NCBI GenBank assembly: GCA_963835775.1
Contig: CAWIHB010000015.1
Location: forward strand, 1 to 64,000
Direction of reading: 5' to 3'
Origin: Palsa-504 sp963835775
GTDB taxonomy: Bacteria > Actinomycetota > Actinomycetes > Streptosporangiales > Streptosporangiaceae
Length of the DNA: 64,000 nucleotides
In this document: positions 9,447-17,011 of the stretch, in pieces
Layout of the letters: every line of letters starts with the position of its first letter
How positions within the stretch are numbered: the stretch's first letter is position 1
Translations under genes and position numbers: made by a program
The notes under the pieces: model-generated
Databases searched by the model: none
Told to the model about the DNA's origin: nothing
What the model saw: the letters and a program-made list of their open reading frames with translations, nothing else

Positions 9447-10226
9447 ATGGCTAACCATTCGGCAGTTCTCACAGCGCTCGCGGATCCGACGCGGCGAGCG
9501 ATCTTTGAGCGGCTGGCCCGGTCACCGAGCGCGGTCGGTGACCTGGCGCGCGAGCTGCCAGTGAGCCGTCCCGCTGTCTCGCAGCACCTCAAGGTCCTCA
9601 AATCGGCCGGACTGGTCACCGACCACGCGGCAGGCACGCGCCGCGTCTACTCGGTCGACCCCGCGGGTCTCGCCGCGATCCGCGACTACTTCGAGCAGTT
9701 CTGGCAGCAGTCCCTCGCCAGGTTCCGCAGCCAGCCAACCGATCCAGGAGGAGACATGACCACACGACTGCAAGCGACCTCGGTCACTGCCGCGGCCGAG
9801 GTCCAGGCGCCGATCGAGCACGCCTTCCGGGTGTTCACCGAAGGCATCGGCTCCTGGTGGGACCCCGGCCATCACATCCTGCAGGCCGAGCTCGCCGAGA
9901 TGGTGTTCGAGCCGCACGCCGGCGGCCACATCATCGACCGCGGCGCCGATGGCAGCGAGTGCCGCTGGGCCCGGGTGCTCGCCTACGAGCCACCGCATCG
10001 GGTCTGCTTCAGCTGGGACATCAACCTGCGCTGGCAGCTCGAGACCGACCCGGCGAAGACCAGCGAAGTCGAGGTCACCTTCACCCCCGACGGACCCGGA
10101 CGCACCCGGGTGGTGCTCACCCACCGCCACCTGGACCGCCACGGCGACGGCTGGGAGAGCATGCGCGACGCGGTCGGCTCAGGCTGGAGCCTCACCCACT
10201 TCGCCGAAATCGCCGCACAACGCTGA
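9447..10226 (+). CDS. ArsR-family HTH repressor fused to an SRPBCC (AHSA1-like) domain
   Basis: 259 residues in one frame. Residues 1-90 are an ArsR winged helix (LADPTRRAIFERL, then VSRPAVSQHLKVLKSAGLV, then GTRRVYSVDP) without an obvious metal-binding cysteine motif. Residues 104-259 are a START-like ligand-binding fold of the SRPBCC/AHSA1 type (APIEHAFRVFTEGIGSWWDP; VTFTPDGPGRTRVVLTHRHL; GWESMRDAVGSGWSLTHFAEI). In many actinobacteria these are two neighbouring genes. Here the join at Met104 still carries a strong AGGAGGAG just upstream (9746-9753), so a separate SRPBCC protein may also be made. A hydrophobic ligand sensed by the SRPBCC half could relieve repression. The gene sits under a promoter with an overlapping palindrome. 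Confidence 0.9.
   Translation: MANHSAVLTALADPTRRAIFERLARSPSAVGDLARELPVSRPAVSQHLKVLKSAGLVTDHAAGTRRVYSVDPAGLAAIRDYFEQFWQQSLARFRSQPTDPGGDMTTRLQATSVTAAAEVQAPIEHAFRVFTEGIGSWWDPGHHILQAELAEMVFEPHAGGHIIDRGADGSECRWARVLAYEPPHRVCFSWDINLRWQLETDPAKTSEVEVTFTPDGPGRTRVVLTHRHLDRHGDGWESMRDAVGSGWSLTHFAEIAAQR
9746..9753 (+). promoter_or_regulatory. Internal Shine-Dalgarno inside the ArsR-SRPBCC fusion
   Basis: AGGAGGAG ends 2 bases before an in-frame ATG at 9756 (Met104), exactly where the SRPBCC domain begins. This is stronger than any signal at the fusion's own, nearly leaderless, start. It suggests either a recent fusion of two coupled genes by loss of the stop codon, or one mRNA giving both the fusion and a free SRPBCC protein. 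Confidence 0.6.
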
Positions 10227-10247
10227 CACGCGCCGGCGGCAGCCGGC

Positions 10248-10427
10248 GTGCTCCCCATCGTGCTGCCGGCCACCGACGACGATGACTTGGCCGGCCTCTA
10301 CATTTTCAACGCGCCGCCAGATAGCGTTCGCGCGATCATGGACCATGACCCCGCAGTGGCCGCCGGCATCTTCACCTACGAAATCCATCCGGTCCGCGGA
10401 TTTCCCGGCTCCTGCCTTCCTGAGTAG
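10248..10427 (+). pseudogene. C-terminal fragment of a YCII-like protein
   Basis: 59 codons open from a GTG at 10248 to the TAG at 10425-10427. The sequence LAGLYIFNAPPDSVRAI, then DPAVAAGIFTYEIHPVRGF, resembles the last half of YCII-domain proteins (about 95-110 residues in the family), including the Asp-Pro and the closing Tyr-Glu/His-Pro strand. The N-terminal half is absent: only 21 bases separate it from the ArsR-SRPBCC stop. It is best read as a remnant. Confidence 0.5.
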
Positions 10428-10433
10428 GAGCCG

Positions 10434-11147
10434 TCAGCTGACCACGCAGGAGTCGCCGTCGCAGCTCGCTTCGGAGTTGCTGCCGGGCGTGGCGGCAACG
10501 GGCGTGAGCTGGCTTGTCTCATCGTAAGCACGCTGCAGGAGCTGCAGGAGTACCTCGGGCGGCTGTGCGCCGCTGACCGCGTACTTGCCGTCGGCGACGA
10601 AGAACGGCACACCGGTGATGCCATACCGCGCGGCCTGCTGCTCGTCGGCTCGCACCGCGTCGGCATAGGTGTCCCTATCCAAGACGGTCTGTACCTGCGC
10701 TGCCGGCAGGCCGGCCTCGGCGGCCAAGCGCGCGAGGGTGGGCCTGTCAGCGATCGGGAGACCTTCGGTGAAGGTGGCCCGCATCAGGCGCTCCTTCATC
10801 TCCGGCTGCAGCCCGTGATCTTTGGCCAGGTGGAGAAGCCGGTGGGCGTCGAAGGTGTTACCGCCGCGGATGAGGTCGAACCGGAACTCCAGGCCGTCAG
10901 CGGCTGCACGCTGGGTCATCTGCTGGCCGGCCTGCTCGGCCTGAGCGATCGTCATGCCGTACTTTCCGGCCAGATGCCCGGCATGGGTCCCACTACGCTC
11001 CGCGGGCGCGCCCGGGTCCAGTTCGAAGGACCGGTAGGTCACCGTGATCTCGCCGGGATGGCTGAAAGAGGCAACTGCGCGTTCGAACCGGCGCTTGCCG
11101 ATGTAACACCACGGGCACACGACGTCAGACCAGATCTCGATATTCAT
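10434..11147 (-). CDS. DsbA-family (FrnE-like) thiol oxidoreductase
   Basis: 237 residues from the ATG at 11147. It begins directly with a thioredoxin-like strand and the redox motif CPWC (IEIWSDVVCPWCYIGKRRFE). The middle is the helical insertion typical of the FrnE/2-hydroxychromene-2-carboxylate isomerase branch (FDAHRLLHLAKDHGLQ), and the cis-Pro loop is GITGVPFFVADGKYAVSGAQ. The tail has two further cysteines (ASCDGDSC) that could relay disulfides. There is no signal peptide, so it is cytoplasmic, as FrnE is. The frame is open upstream to 11474, but that extension does not resemble the family. No clear ribosome site precedes the ATG, so it may be leaderless. It stops 6 bases after the YCII remnant on the other strand. 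Confidence 0.88.
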   Translation of the reverse strand: MNIEIWSDVVCPWCYIGKRRFERAVASFSHPGEITVTYRSFELDPGAPAERSGTHAGHLAGKYGMTIAQAEQAGQQMTQRAAADGLEFRFDLIRGGNTFDAHRLLHLAKDHGLQPEMKERLMRATFTEGLPIADRPTLARLAAEAGLPAAQVQTVLDRDTYADAVRADEQQAARYGITGVPFFVADGKYAVSGAQPPEVLLQLLQRAYDETSQLTPVAATPGSNSEASCDGDSCVVS

Positions 11148-11623
11148 GACAGTAGCAACCGTCGTGACGATGGCGTGATTCCACCGCAAACGGCACCCGA
11201 GAACGCGCCAGCCCAGGTCCAGGAATGGGATACAGAATGACCTGAGCAGCGCGCGTCCCGTGCTGATCACATGGAGCGGCAGCCGCGCTGAACGGCGGAT
11301 CCGGCGCGACCGCACCCCAGGTCCCCCATCGCGTGCCATGACATGCTGGCCGTCGCCGGGCGGCCGGAAACGGACGCCGGGCCCGCTGGGAGGTGAGCAC
11401 CCAGCCCATGCCAGATCCTCCCTGCCGATTCCTAACGGTTGCTTATCGGATCCATTGTGTTGATGGCGGTGCACAGATCAGCCAGCCCTGTGTGGTCCGC
11501 AGGCTCCACGGGTTCTCGGGACCGCCTGCCGCTGCCTGGTGTCCCGGTCAGGGGGTGATGACGGGCGGGCCTATGAATGGGTTCTCTTATCATGGCGATG
11601 ATGGGTCGCCTCGGCGAGCCGGA
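11148..11623. other. Gap without a supported gene
   Basis: About 475 bases between the 5' end of the FrnE-like gene and the 3' end of the FUSC gene. Short open frames are present on both strands, but none has a ribosome site plus recognisable protein sequence. No strong hairpin or repeat was seen. It must contain the promoter of the FrnE-like gene near 11,150-11,230. Confidence 0.5.
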
Positions 11624-13180
11624 TTACCGGAGTAGCGCCAGGAATCGCCTGGGAGGCGGCGGGATGATGCGGCCGCCTGCGGGCTGCCCGGCGGTGGCGC
11701 GTGGCGGTGAGACGATGGCCGCCTGCTGACGGCAGACGACGTCGAGGTGATCGCCGGTCCAGATCATCCGGACCGTGGTGGCGCTGGCTTTGCCGTCGTC
11801 ACCGGGCAGGTCGCGGCGTACGGCCCGGACCAGGCGGCTGTCGGCGGCCTGGTCGTGAGCGAGCGGCTGGGGCAGCTCACCGCCGGTGATCAGGGTGGCC
11901 GCGAGACTGTCGTACCAGTCCGTGACGCGGTCCGCGGTGCCCAGGATCTCCTGGCGTGCAGCGGCCACGTCGCCGCCTGTCTGGCCGTCGTCGCCTCGCC
12001 AGAGGTCCAGTACCGCGTCAGCCTCCAGGCGCAGTCCGGCGACCCCGGTGACCAGCCCGGCCACGCCGGCCAGCGGCATCCGTTTCGTGCCGCGCTCGGC
12101 CAGGAACGTGCGGAACGCGTCATCGAGCCGGCGCGATGCCGCCGCGGCCCGGGCCGCGGCGTCGGCCGGAGCGAGGAGCGCGGGCGTGCCCGGGCCGCCG
12201 CGTGAGGTCCCGGATCGCACCGTGCTGGCCAGGTAGCCCGCGCCGTCGGCGTACGCCTGCGCCAGCGCCTGGCGGAGCGCGGCCACCGCGCCCCGCGGCC
12301 AGAACAGGACACCCACGACCAGGCTCACGCCGACGCCGAGGGCCACGTCTTCGACCCTTACCAGGCCGACGCGCCATCCGGTCGGCTGGAGGATGCTGAA
12401 CAAGATCACCACTGTGAGCGTGAACGCCGCCTGCCCGCCAGCGAACGAGATGCACGCCGGGGCGACCCCGGCGAGAAAGACCGCCAGCGGCAGCAGGAAC
12501 CATAGCAGCGTGGTGTTCGTGCCGATCCCGGTGAGCAGGGCCGCGCCGGCGATGAAGCCCGCTAGGGTGCCGAGGATGGCGCGGACGGCGTCCTGCCCGG
12601 TGTTCAGCGCGTTCGAGCGCAGCACCGACAGCGCGCCCAGGACCACCCAGAACGAGTGCTGGACCCCGGTCAGTCTCGCGGCGAGCACCGCCAGCCCCAG
12701 CCCGGCGGCACCACGCAAGCTGTTGTGCAGCCAGACCGAGTGCGGCTCGAGGTAGGACGTGATCCGTTCCCGCGCCGCGGACAGGGTCCCCGGCACACCC
12801 GCGGGCTGACGGCCAAGCCACCGTTCCCGCCAGCTCCGCCGTTCGGCGGCCGCGGTCAGCCCGGCGGTGCGGGCGATGAGCGAGACCGCGTAGCTCAGCT
12901 CCTCCGCACGGAAGGCGGGGTCAAGGGAGGTGAGCCGTTCCGCCATGGGGCCGCCGAAGTCGACCAGGAGCAGCATCGCGAACGACCCGAACGCCGCGAA
13001 CGTCGCCACCTGCGGGTTGCCGATGACCTTGTCGCCCACGGCGAACATGGCCGGCATGATAATCGCTGCCCGGGTGGCACGGCGCAGCGCGGCGAAGCCG
13101 CGGTCGCGCTGGCCCAGCCACCGCAGGGGGTGCACGTGGACCCCGAACAGGCGGACGGCCGAGTCGGTCATGGTGGTCAC
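11624..13180 (-). CDS. FUSC-family membrane protein, shortened in its N-terminal half
   Basis: 518 residues. The N-terminus (ATRAAIIMPAMFAVGDKVIG; FGSFAMLLLVDFGGPM) matches the first helices of FUSC/aromatic-acid-exporter proteins, and the second bundle is well kept (GLAVLAARLTGVQHSFWVVL; GTLAGFIAGAALLTGIG; FAGGQAAFTLTVVILFSIL), followed by a helical cytoplasmic tail. Homologues with this layout are, from memory, about 700 residues long. The helices expected after DFGGPMAERL are missing: the sequence jumps at about 12,920-12,935 to AFRAEELSYAVSLIAR, a cytoplasmic linker. That implies an in-frame internal deletion of roughly 200 residues, so export function is doubtful. Confidence 0.75.
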   Translation of the reverse strand: MTTMTDSAVRLFGVHVHPLRWLGQRDRGFAALRRATRAAIIMPAMFAVGDKVIGNPQVATFAAFGSFAMLLLVDFGGPMAERLTSLDPAFRAEELSYAVSLIARTAGLTAAAERRSWRERWLGRQPAGVPGTLSAARERITSYLEPHSVWLHNSLRGAAGLGLAVLAARLTGVQHSFWVVLGALSVLRSNALNTGQDAVRAILGTLAGFIAGAALLTGIGTNTTLLWFLLPLAVFLAGVAPACISFAGGQAAFTLTVVILFSILQPTGWRVGLVRVEDVALGVGVSLVVGVLFWPRGAVAALRQALAQAYADGAGYLASTVRSGTSRGGPGTPALLAPADAAARAAAASRRLDDAFRTFLAERGTKRMPLAGVAGLVTGVAGLRLEADAVLDLWRGDDGQTGGDVAAARQEILGTADRVTDWYDSLAATLITGGELPQPLAHDQAADSRLVRAVRRDLPGDDGKASATTVRMIWTGDHLDVVCRQQAAIVSPPRATAGQPAGGRIIPPPPRRFLALLR

Positions 13181-13208
13181 GGTGCCCTCCTTCTGCCGGG
13201 CCGGGCGC

Positions 13209-13316
13209 TTACTGGGCCACGGAAAGGTCGTAGCGCTGCAGGTTGGTGCGCCACAGTCCCGGCGCGAACTCGACCGCCGTGCCCGGGATGCTGCTGTGCT
13301 GCTGGGTGGTGCTCAT
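13209..13316 (-). pseudogene. 35-codon cupin-like N-terminal remnant with intact ribosome site
   Basis: The ATG at 13316 follows GGGAGG with a 5-base spacer. The first 19 residues, MSTTQQHSSIPGTAVEFAP, are encoded identically at 16540 in front of a transketolase remnant. The next residues, GLWRTNLQRYDLSVAQ, resemble the start of cupin proteins (where LQRHDLSVPG is typical), but the frame stops before the cupin barrel. It is a truncated gene with a complete translation start; a functional 35-residue peptide cannot be excluded. Confidence 0.55.
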
Positions 13317-13550
13317 CTCGGCCTCCCTGAGGGTGGTGTCAGGAATGACGCTACGATTCCCGCCGCGGCGTTCCGCCAGGGACATCCCTGGCGGCTGACC
13401 CTGGCCTGCGCCGTCCCGGCCCGTATACGGGCCGGGACGCGCGCTTGCAGGCTTTACCGGTCCCCTGTATGGCAGTTACGCTGCGGTCAAGGCGATGGCG
13501 CAGCCACGGCGGAGCTGGCCGCCGCGACTCCGGTACCAGCCAGGGCACGG
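13264..13550. repeat. Direct repeat, copy A (promoter-leader module)
   Basis: About 275 bases match 16488-16760 in the same orientation. The first 155 bases or so (leader codons, ribosome site, upstream region with a perfect palindrome) are almost identical, with one substitution noticed. The outer part, reading GCAGGCTTTACCGGTC and then CTGCGGTCAAGGCG, is less conserved. A more diverged version of the outer part lies at about 26,250-26,300. Identity ends inside the coding region after the codon for Pro19. Confidence 0.85.
13373..13394. promoter_or_regulatory. Perfect palindrome in the promoter region of repeat copy A
   Basis: Arms CCGCCAGGGA and TCCCTGGCGG flank a 2-base centre (22 bases in all), 57 bases upstream of the minus-strand ATG at 13316. 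Size and symmetry fit a dimeric repressor site. The same palindrome is kept in copy B. Confidence 0.6.
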
Positions 13551-13589
13551 CCGTTGACCCTGGCCTCATCGGACCAGCCGGGAGGCCGT

Positions 13590-13631
13590 ATGAGCACGCA
13601 CGCACAGCCAGGCGACCAGGTCGCGGCGTAG
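13590..13631 (+). CDS. 13-residue leader ORF ahead of a LuxR start (copy 1)
   Basis: GGGAGG, a 4-base spacer and ATG encode MSTHAQPGDQVAA before TAG. Ten bases later comes ATG ACC GCG AAT CCC AGG, the start of a LuxR-type N-terminus. The same layout (GGAGG, about 13-17 codons, stop, GCCGGGCCG-like linker, LuxR ATG) recurs at 26447 and 30303. It may be a translated attenuator or a coupling ORF. Confidence 0.5.
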   Translation: MSTHAQPGDQVAA

Positions 13632-13641
13632 CGCCGGGCCG

Positions 13642-13690
13642 ATGACCGCGAATCCCAGGCCGCCGGGCCGGGCGCCAGGGCTGATGATGC
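13642..13690 (+). pseudogene. First codons of a LuxR/LAL regulator (MTANPRPPGR...)
   Basis: The start matches the LuxR starts at 26497 (MSANPRRLRG) and 30355 (MATGSRPRGR) in position relative to the leader ORF. After about 10-15 codons it runs into the antisense strand of an SDR remnant, so only the 5' tip of the gene survives. Confidence 0.45.
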
Positions 13691-13694
13691 CGGG

Positions 13695-13900
13695 CGAACA
13701 CTCCGGGAGCAGCACGCCGTCCACGACGTCGCTGACCTGGCCGGCCCGGCCCGGCGAGATGGCGTTGACCCGGATGCCGTAGGCGGCGTCCTCGATGGCC
13801 AGCGATCTCGTGGCGGCGGTCAGGCCGCCGTTGGTCAGCGCGGCGAGGACCGCGGGCGGGCCGGGGTCCGCGACATCGCCGAGGGACCTACATGTCCGTC
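13695..13900 (-). pseudogene. Short-chain dehydrogenase (SDR) C-terminal remnant with internal loss
   Basis: The minus strand encodes PAVLAALTNGGLTAATRSLA, IEDAAYGIRVNAISPG, then RAGQVSDVVDGVLLPE. The C-terminal SDR helix and the GIRVNAISPG strand are clear. The active-site Tyr region upstream is missing, and the stretch between SPG and GQVSDVV (about 25 residues in the related copy at 28925) has been removed near 13,745-13,757. No start codon or stop is conserved. Confidence 0.6.
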
Positions 13901-13978
13901 CCGACCGAAACCTCCGCAGGCACCGCGGCGATCCGGCCGTTCACGGTCCCGGTTACCCCCGACACCGGCCACAACTGA
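13892..13978 (+). pseudogene. 28-codon remnant resembling an epoxide-hydrolase N-terminus
   Basis: GAGGGA lies 5 bases before the ATG. The peptide MSVPTETSAGTAAIRPFTVP ends with VTPDTGHN and TGA; AIRPF followed by a short strand recalls the start of epoxide hydrolases. The TGA overlaps the GAGGAG ribosome site of the SnoaL-like gene at 13988, so if translated it would be coupled to that gene. The identity is weak. Confidence 0.35.
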
Positions 13979-13987
13979 GGAGCGATC

Positions 13988-14404
13988 ATGGAGAAGTGCT
14001 CAGGCATCGACGCGGTTCACAACTTCTGGGAGCAGGTGTGGCAGTCGCCCCAGAACTACGACGCCATCGACGACCTCGTCGTCGAGGACTTCGTCATCAT
14101 TTCCGGGGGCCGCAGGATCGAAGGCCGCGAGGCATTCAAGAAGTGGGCCGAGGACTTCAGCGCGGCCATCGGGAACTTTGATTCCGAGATAGTCGGCTCT
14201 TTCGAGAACCGTGACGGGTCCCGGGTCGCCGCGACGTTCCGGATCACCGGCACGAACAACGGAGCCTTCGGCACAAAGCCTGACGGCAGCCCCATCGAGA
14301 TGACCGGCATCGTCATCTCGGCCGTGCGCGACGACGGAATGCTGCTGTCCAATCGGGTCGAGCGCAGCGCCTTTGAGATGTACCAGCGGTTGACAGCCCG
14401 TTGA
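13988..14404 (+). CDS. SnoaL-like (NTF2 superfamily) protein
   Basis: 138 residues with GAGGAG 5 bases before the ATG. The sequence begins with a helix (AVHNFWEQVWQSPQNYDAID), followed by DLVVEDFVIISGGRRIEGRE and AFKKWAEDFSAAIGNFDSEI. This is the helix-helix-strand pattern of the SnoaL-like/DUF4440 cone fold, at the usual length. Members include polyketide cyclases, isomerases and small-molecule-binding proteins; no catalytic residues can be assigned here. It is cytoplasmic and stands alone between a remnant and the convergent DUF4331 gene. Codon use is slightly less G/C-biased than its neighbours, but the frame is intact. Confidence 0.8.
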   Translation: MEKCSGIDAVHNFWEQVWQSPQNYDAIDDLVVEDFVIISGGRRIEGREAFKKWAEDFSAAIGNFDSEIVGSFENRDGSRVAATFRITGTNNGAFGTKPDGSPIEMTGIVISAVRDDGMLLSNRVERSAFEMYQRLTAR

Positions 14405-14488
14405 GCGGACGGGCGAGGAGGGCTCTGTGCCGGCAGTGGACTTCTCGGCACGCCCGGTCCGGTCCAGGATTCACGAGGCCAGCGCGGG

Positions 14489-15532
14489 TCAATCGACGAT
14501 CGGATCGGCGTGCGGTGCGCCGAAATAGGGGAACTCACCCAGGATGCTGGTCCTGGCGACAGCCGCGCCCTGGTCGACAGGAGTGTTGGCCTGCAGCGAG
14601 AGCATCACGTTCTCCACGTTGTCCGTCAGAGCGCGGCCGTTGAAGCCTGCGAAACCGAACGAGGCCGCCGAATCCAGGACATAAGGCAAAGTGGCCGGGA
14701 ACAGGCGCTCCACCACCCGCTGGGCGTAGGCGGCCGGGTCGCCGGCCGTGCCCGCCAGCTGGGTGACGCGCGCGAGGGCGTCCGCGACGACCTGGGAGAA
14801 ACGCGGCACGTCCGCAGCGGGAACGGACCGGTTGTAGTCGTCCTGCACCGCGGGGTCGGTGATGAAGATATGTGTCATCAGCGGCAGGCCCCACCGGGAC
14901 ACTTGCACCTCGGGCGCGTGCCCGCACAGCGACACCGTGACCCACGCGCGCACCGTCGCGGCCGCCTCACCGATCAACTGCGTGGGCACCTCCATCACGA
15001 TGGCCGTGACGTTGCGGTTCTGGAAGTAGTTCGCGCCGTCGTGAAACACCTCCGGTGCGAATTTCCCCGTCGCAAGTGCGGCGCGGAACGCGACATTACC
15101 TGTCCGGTTCGCAGCGAACAGATCCGGGGCCAGGCCCGCGAAGATCCGCACCCCCGACCCGCCCGCGACGATCCGGCCGGTAGTGCCCGAAGCGATGACC
15201 TCGCCCGCCGTGCCTGCTGCGGCATCCCTCCCGGTGGCCCGGCGCACCTGGAGAGTCTGCACGTGCCGGCCTTCGGGCCCCGCGCCTTCGCCATGCCCGA
15301 CCGCACCGAAGCGGATCTTGAACGTCACTTCCTCGTGAGCGTCATCGTTCACATCGAAACGGAACGCGTGCAGACCCTCCTCGTGGAAGGTATCGGGCGC
15401 CTTGGTTCCTGCGTCCGGGTTTACCGTCATCGCCATGACCGTGGTACCCGGCTGGCCGCGGAAAAGATAGAAGTCAAGGAGGTTGAGCCGCGGGTCTTCC
15501 CTGGCGATGGCGGTGTCGAAATGATGAGACAT
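14489..15532 (-). CDS. DUF4331 domain protein
   Basis: 347 residues. The start MSHHFDTAIAREDPRLNLLD, followed by FYLFRGQPGTTVMAMTVNPD, is the DUF4331 hallmark (SHH, DI/DFY-F, TVNP). Later blocks FHEEGLHAFRFDVNDDAHEE and NVTAIVMEVPTQLIG also fit. The family has unknown function and often occurs in secreted or periplasmic proteins, but no signal peptide is visible here. The length is normal and the frame intact. The ATG at 15532 is preceded by GGGTGAT about 8 bases away. It is convergent with the SnoaL-like gene and downstream of a transketolase remnant on the same strand. Confidence 0.85.
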   Translation of the reverse strand: MSHHFDTAIAREDPRLNLLDFYLFRGQPGTTVMAMTVNPDAGTKAPDTFHEEGLHAFRFDVNDDAHEEVTFKIRFGAVGHGEGAGPEGRHVQTLQVRRATGRDAAAGTAGEVIASGTTGRIVAGGSGVRIFAGLAPDLFAANRTGNVAFRAALATGKFAPEVFHDGANYFQNRNVTAIVMEVPTQLIGEAAATVRAWVTVSLCGHAPEVQVSRWGLPLMTHIFITDPAVQDDYNRSVPAADVPRFSQVVADALARVTQLAGTAGDPAAYAQRVVERLFPATLPYVLDSAASFGFAGFNGRALTDNVENVMLSLQANTPVDQGAAVARTSILGEFPYFGAPHADPIVD

Positions 15533-15614
15533 AGTTAAAGATCACCCTTCATCTATTTTGCCCCGGGCCTGTTGCGCCCGTAGTCCACGACAGAATGCGG
15601 CGGGGCTCCGGTAC

Positions 15615-16540
15615 TCATTCGTCCGCAAGCAGGCGGCGGGCGGCGGCGGCGATGTGGGTGGCGCTGATGCCGGACGCGTCGAGCAGTTCGGCGCCGGTGC
15701 CGGAGCCGGGCATCTCGCGGACGGCCAGGTGGGCGACGGCCAGGTCGGTGCGGCCGGCGCCGGTCAGGGCGTCCAGGACCGCGGACCCCAGGCCGCCCTC
15801 GGGGTGGTGGTCCTCGGCGATGACCAGCCGTCCGCCGGTGGTCGCGGCGGCCGCGGTCAGCGTCGCGGTGTCCACCGGCTTGACCGAGTACAGGTCGATG
15901 ACCCGGGCGGAGATGCCGCCGCCGGCCAGCTGGCCGGCGTACGCGCGGGTGAAGAACGCGGCGAAGGTGGACGCGAACGGCCGGTAACCGCGCACGGCGA
16001 TGCCGACCGCGGCCGCGACCAGCTGCTGCTCGGCGATGAACATCTCGAAGTACCGCTCGGGGTAGGCCCTGGCGAACTCGTCGGCGAAGGTCGAGTTGCT
16101 CACCTCGCCGTCCATGGCGACCACCTCGGGGCGGGCGCCCAGCGCGGCCAGCGTGTCGCCGTAGGCCTTGCGGGTGGCCACCTTCTGGCCGCGCTGGTAG
16201 CCGGGCAGCTTGACCTCGGCCCCGCCGGACGCGGGCCGGGACCTGGCCGCCCCGGCCGGGCCGGGGCCGCGGACCAGCAGGTGCCGTTCGCCGCCCAGTT
16301 CCACCACGGCCCGTTCGGCCATATGGGCCGGCAGGGGCTTGCCGTGCCAGTCCTCGCGGTCCTCGACCTCAGAAAAGCCCCGGCCCTTGCGGGTGCGGGC
16401 CAAGATGACCGACGGCTGACGGCCGGCCAGGTCCGCAGCTGCTGGGCGAGTTCGGCAGCCAGAGCGAGATCGGCATCGGTGACGGGAGCGAACTCGACCG
16501 CCGTGCCCGGGATGCTGCTGTGCTGTTGGGTGGTGCTCAT
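15615..16540 (-). pseudogene. Transketolase remnant, gutted by two deletions and fused to a foreign 5' leader
   Basis: The ATG at 16540 (ribosome site GGGAGG) encodes the 19-residue leader shared with 13316, then VTDADLALAAELAQQLR, the start of a transketolase. At about 16,437 the frame changes and the sequence jumps to DLAGRQPSVILARTRKGRGF (the end of the TPP domain), so about 200 residues are lost. The pyrimidine-binding domain starts well (KVATRKAYGDTLAALGA; GEVSNSTFADEFARAYPERY; FEMFIAEQQLVAAAVGIAVR), but at about 15,940 FFTRAY jumps in frame to AGQLAGGGISARVIDLYSVK, the C-terminal domain. The C-terminus is intact. With the TPP site gone this cannot be an active transketolase. Confidence 0.85.
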
Positions 16541-16760
16541 CTCGGCCTCCCTGAGGGTGGTGTCAGGAATGACGCTACGATTCCCGCCGCGGCGTTCCGC
16601 CAGGGACATCCCTGGCGGCTGACCCTGGCCTGCGCCGTCCCCGGCCGTCCCGTGTACGGGCCGGCAGCGCGCTTGCAGGCTTTACCGGTCTTTCGCTGCG
16701 GTCAAGGCGGTGGCGCAGCTGCGGCGGAGCTGGCAGCCACGACTCCGGTACCAGCCAGGG
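16488..16760. repeat. Direct repeat, copy B (promoter-leader module)
   Basis: Second copy of the module at 13264-13550, 3.2 kb away in the same orientation. Near-identity runs from the codon for Pro19 of the leader, through the ribosome site and palindrome, to about 16,640, then weakens. The segment between the copies (SDR remnant, SnoaL-like gene, DUF4331 gene, transketolase remnant) could be lost or duplicated by recombination. Confidence 0.85.
16597..16618. promoter_or_regulatory. Perfect palindrome in repeat copy B
   Basis: Same arms CCGCCAGGGA and TCCCTGGCGG with a 2-base centre, 57 bases upstream of the ATG at 16540. Its conservation in both copies supports a protein-binding site. Confidence 0.6.
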
Positions 16761-17011
16761 CGCTGCGCGGGATTCAGCTCAGCGTCCATGCCTGCCTCCC
16801 CGAAGGGCCGACACGGTCATCTTCGCCCAGTCAGGGCCACACGTCCAGGCTATGGCGGCCCGGGTCGGCATCAGGCCGCAGCCCGCACGGGACCAAGGTC
16901 TTGATTTCGACCCCCGGTGTACCCCCTGATCCCTCCGCCACGGGATCAGGGACGTCCCGCAGCAGTTCGTTTACGAGCGGCTGGCCGGCGCGTTCTGAGA
17001 GGATCTCACCT

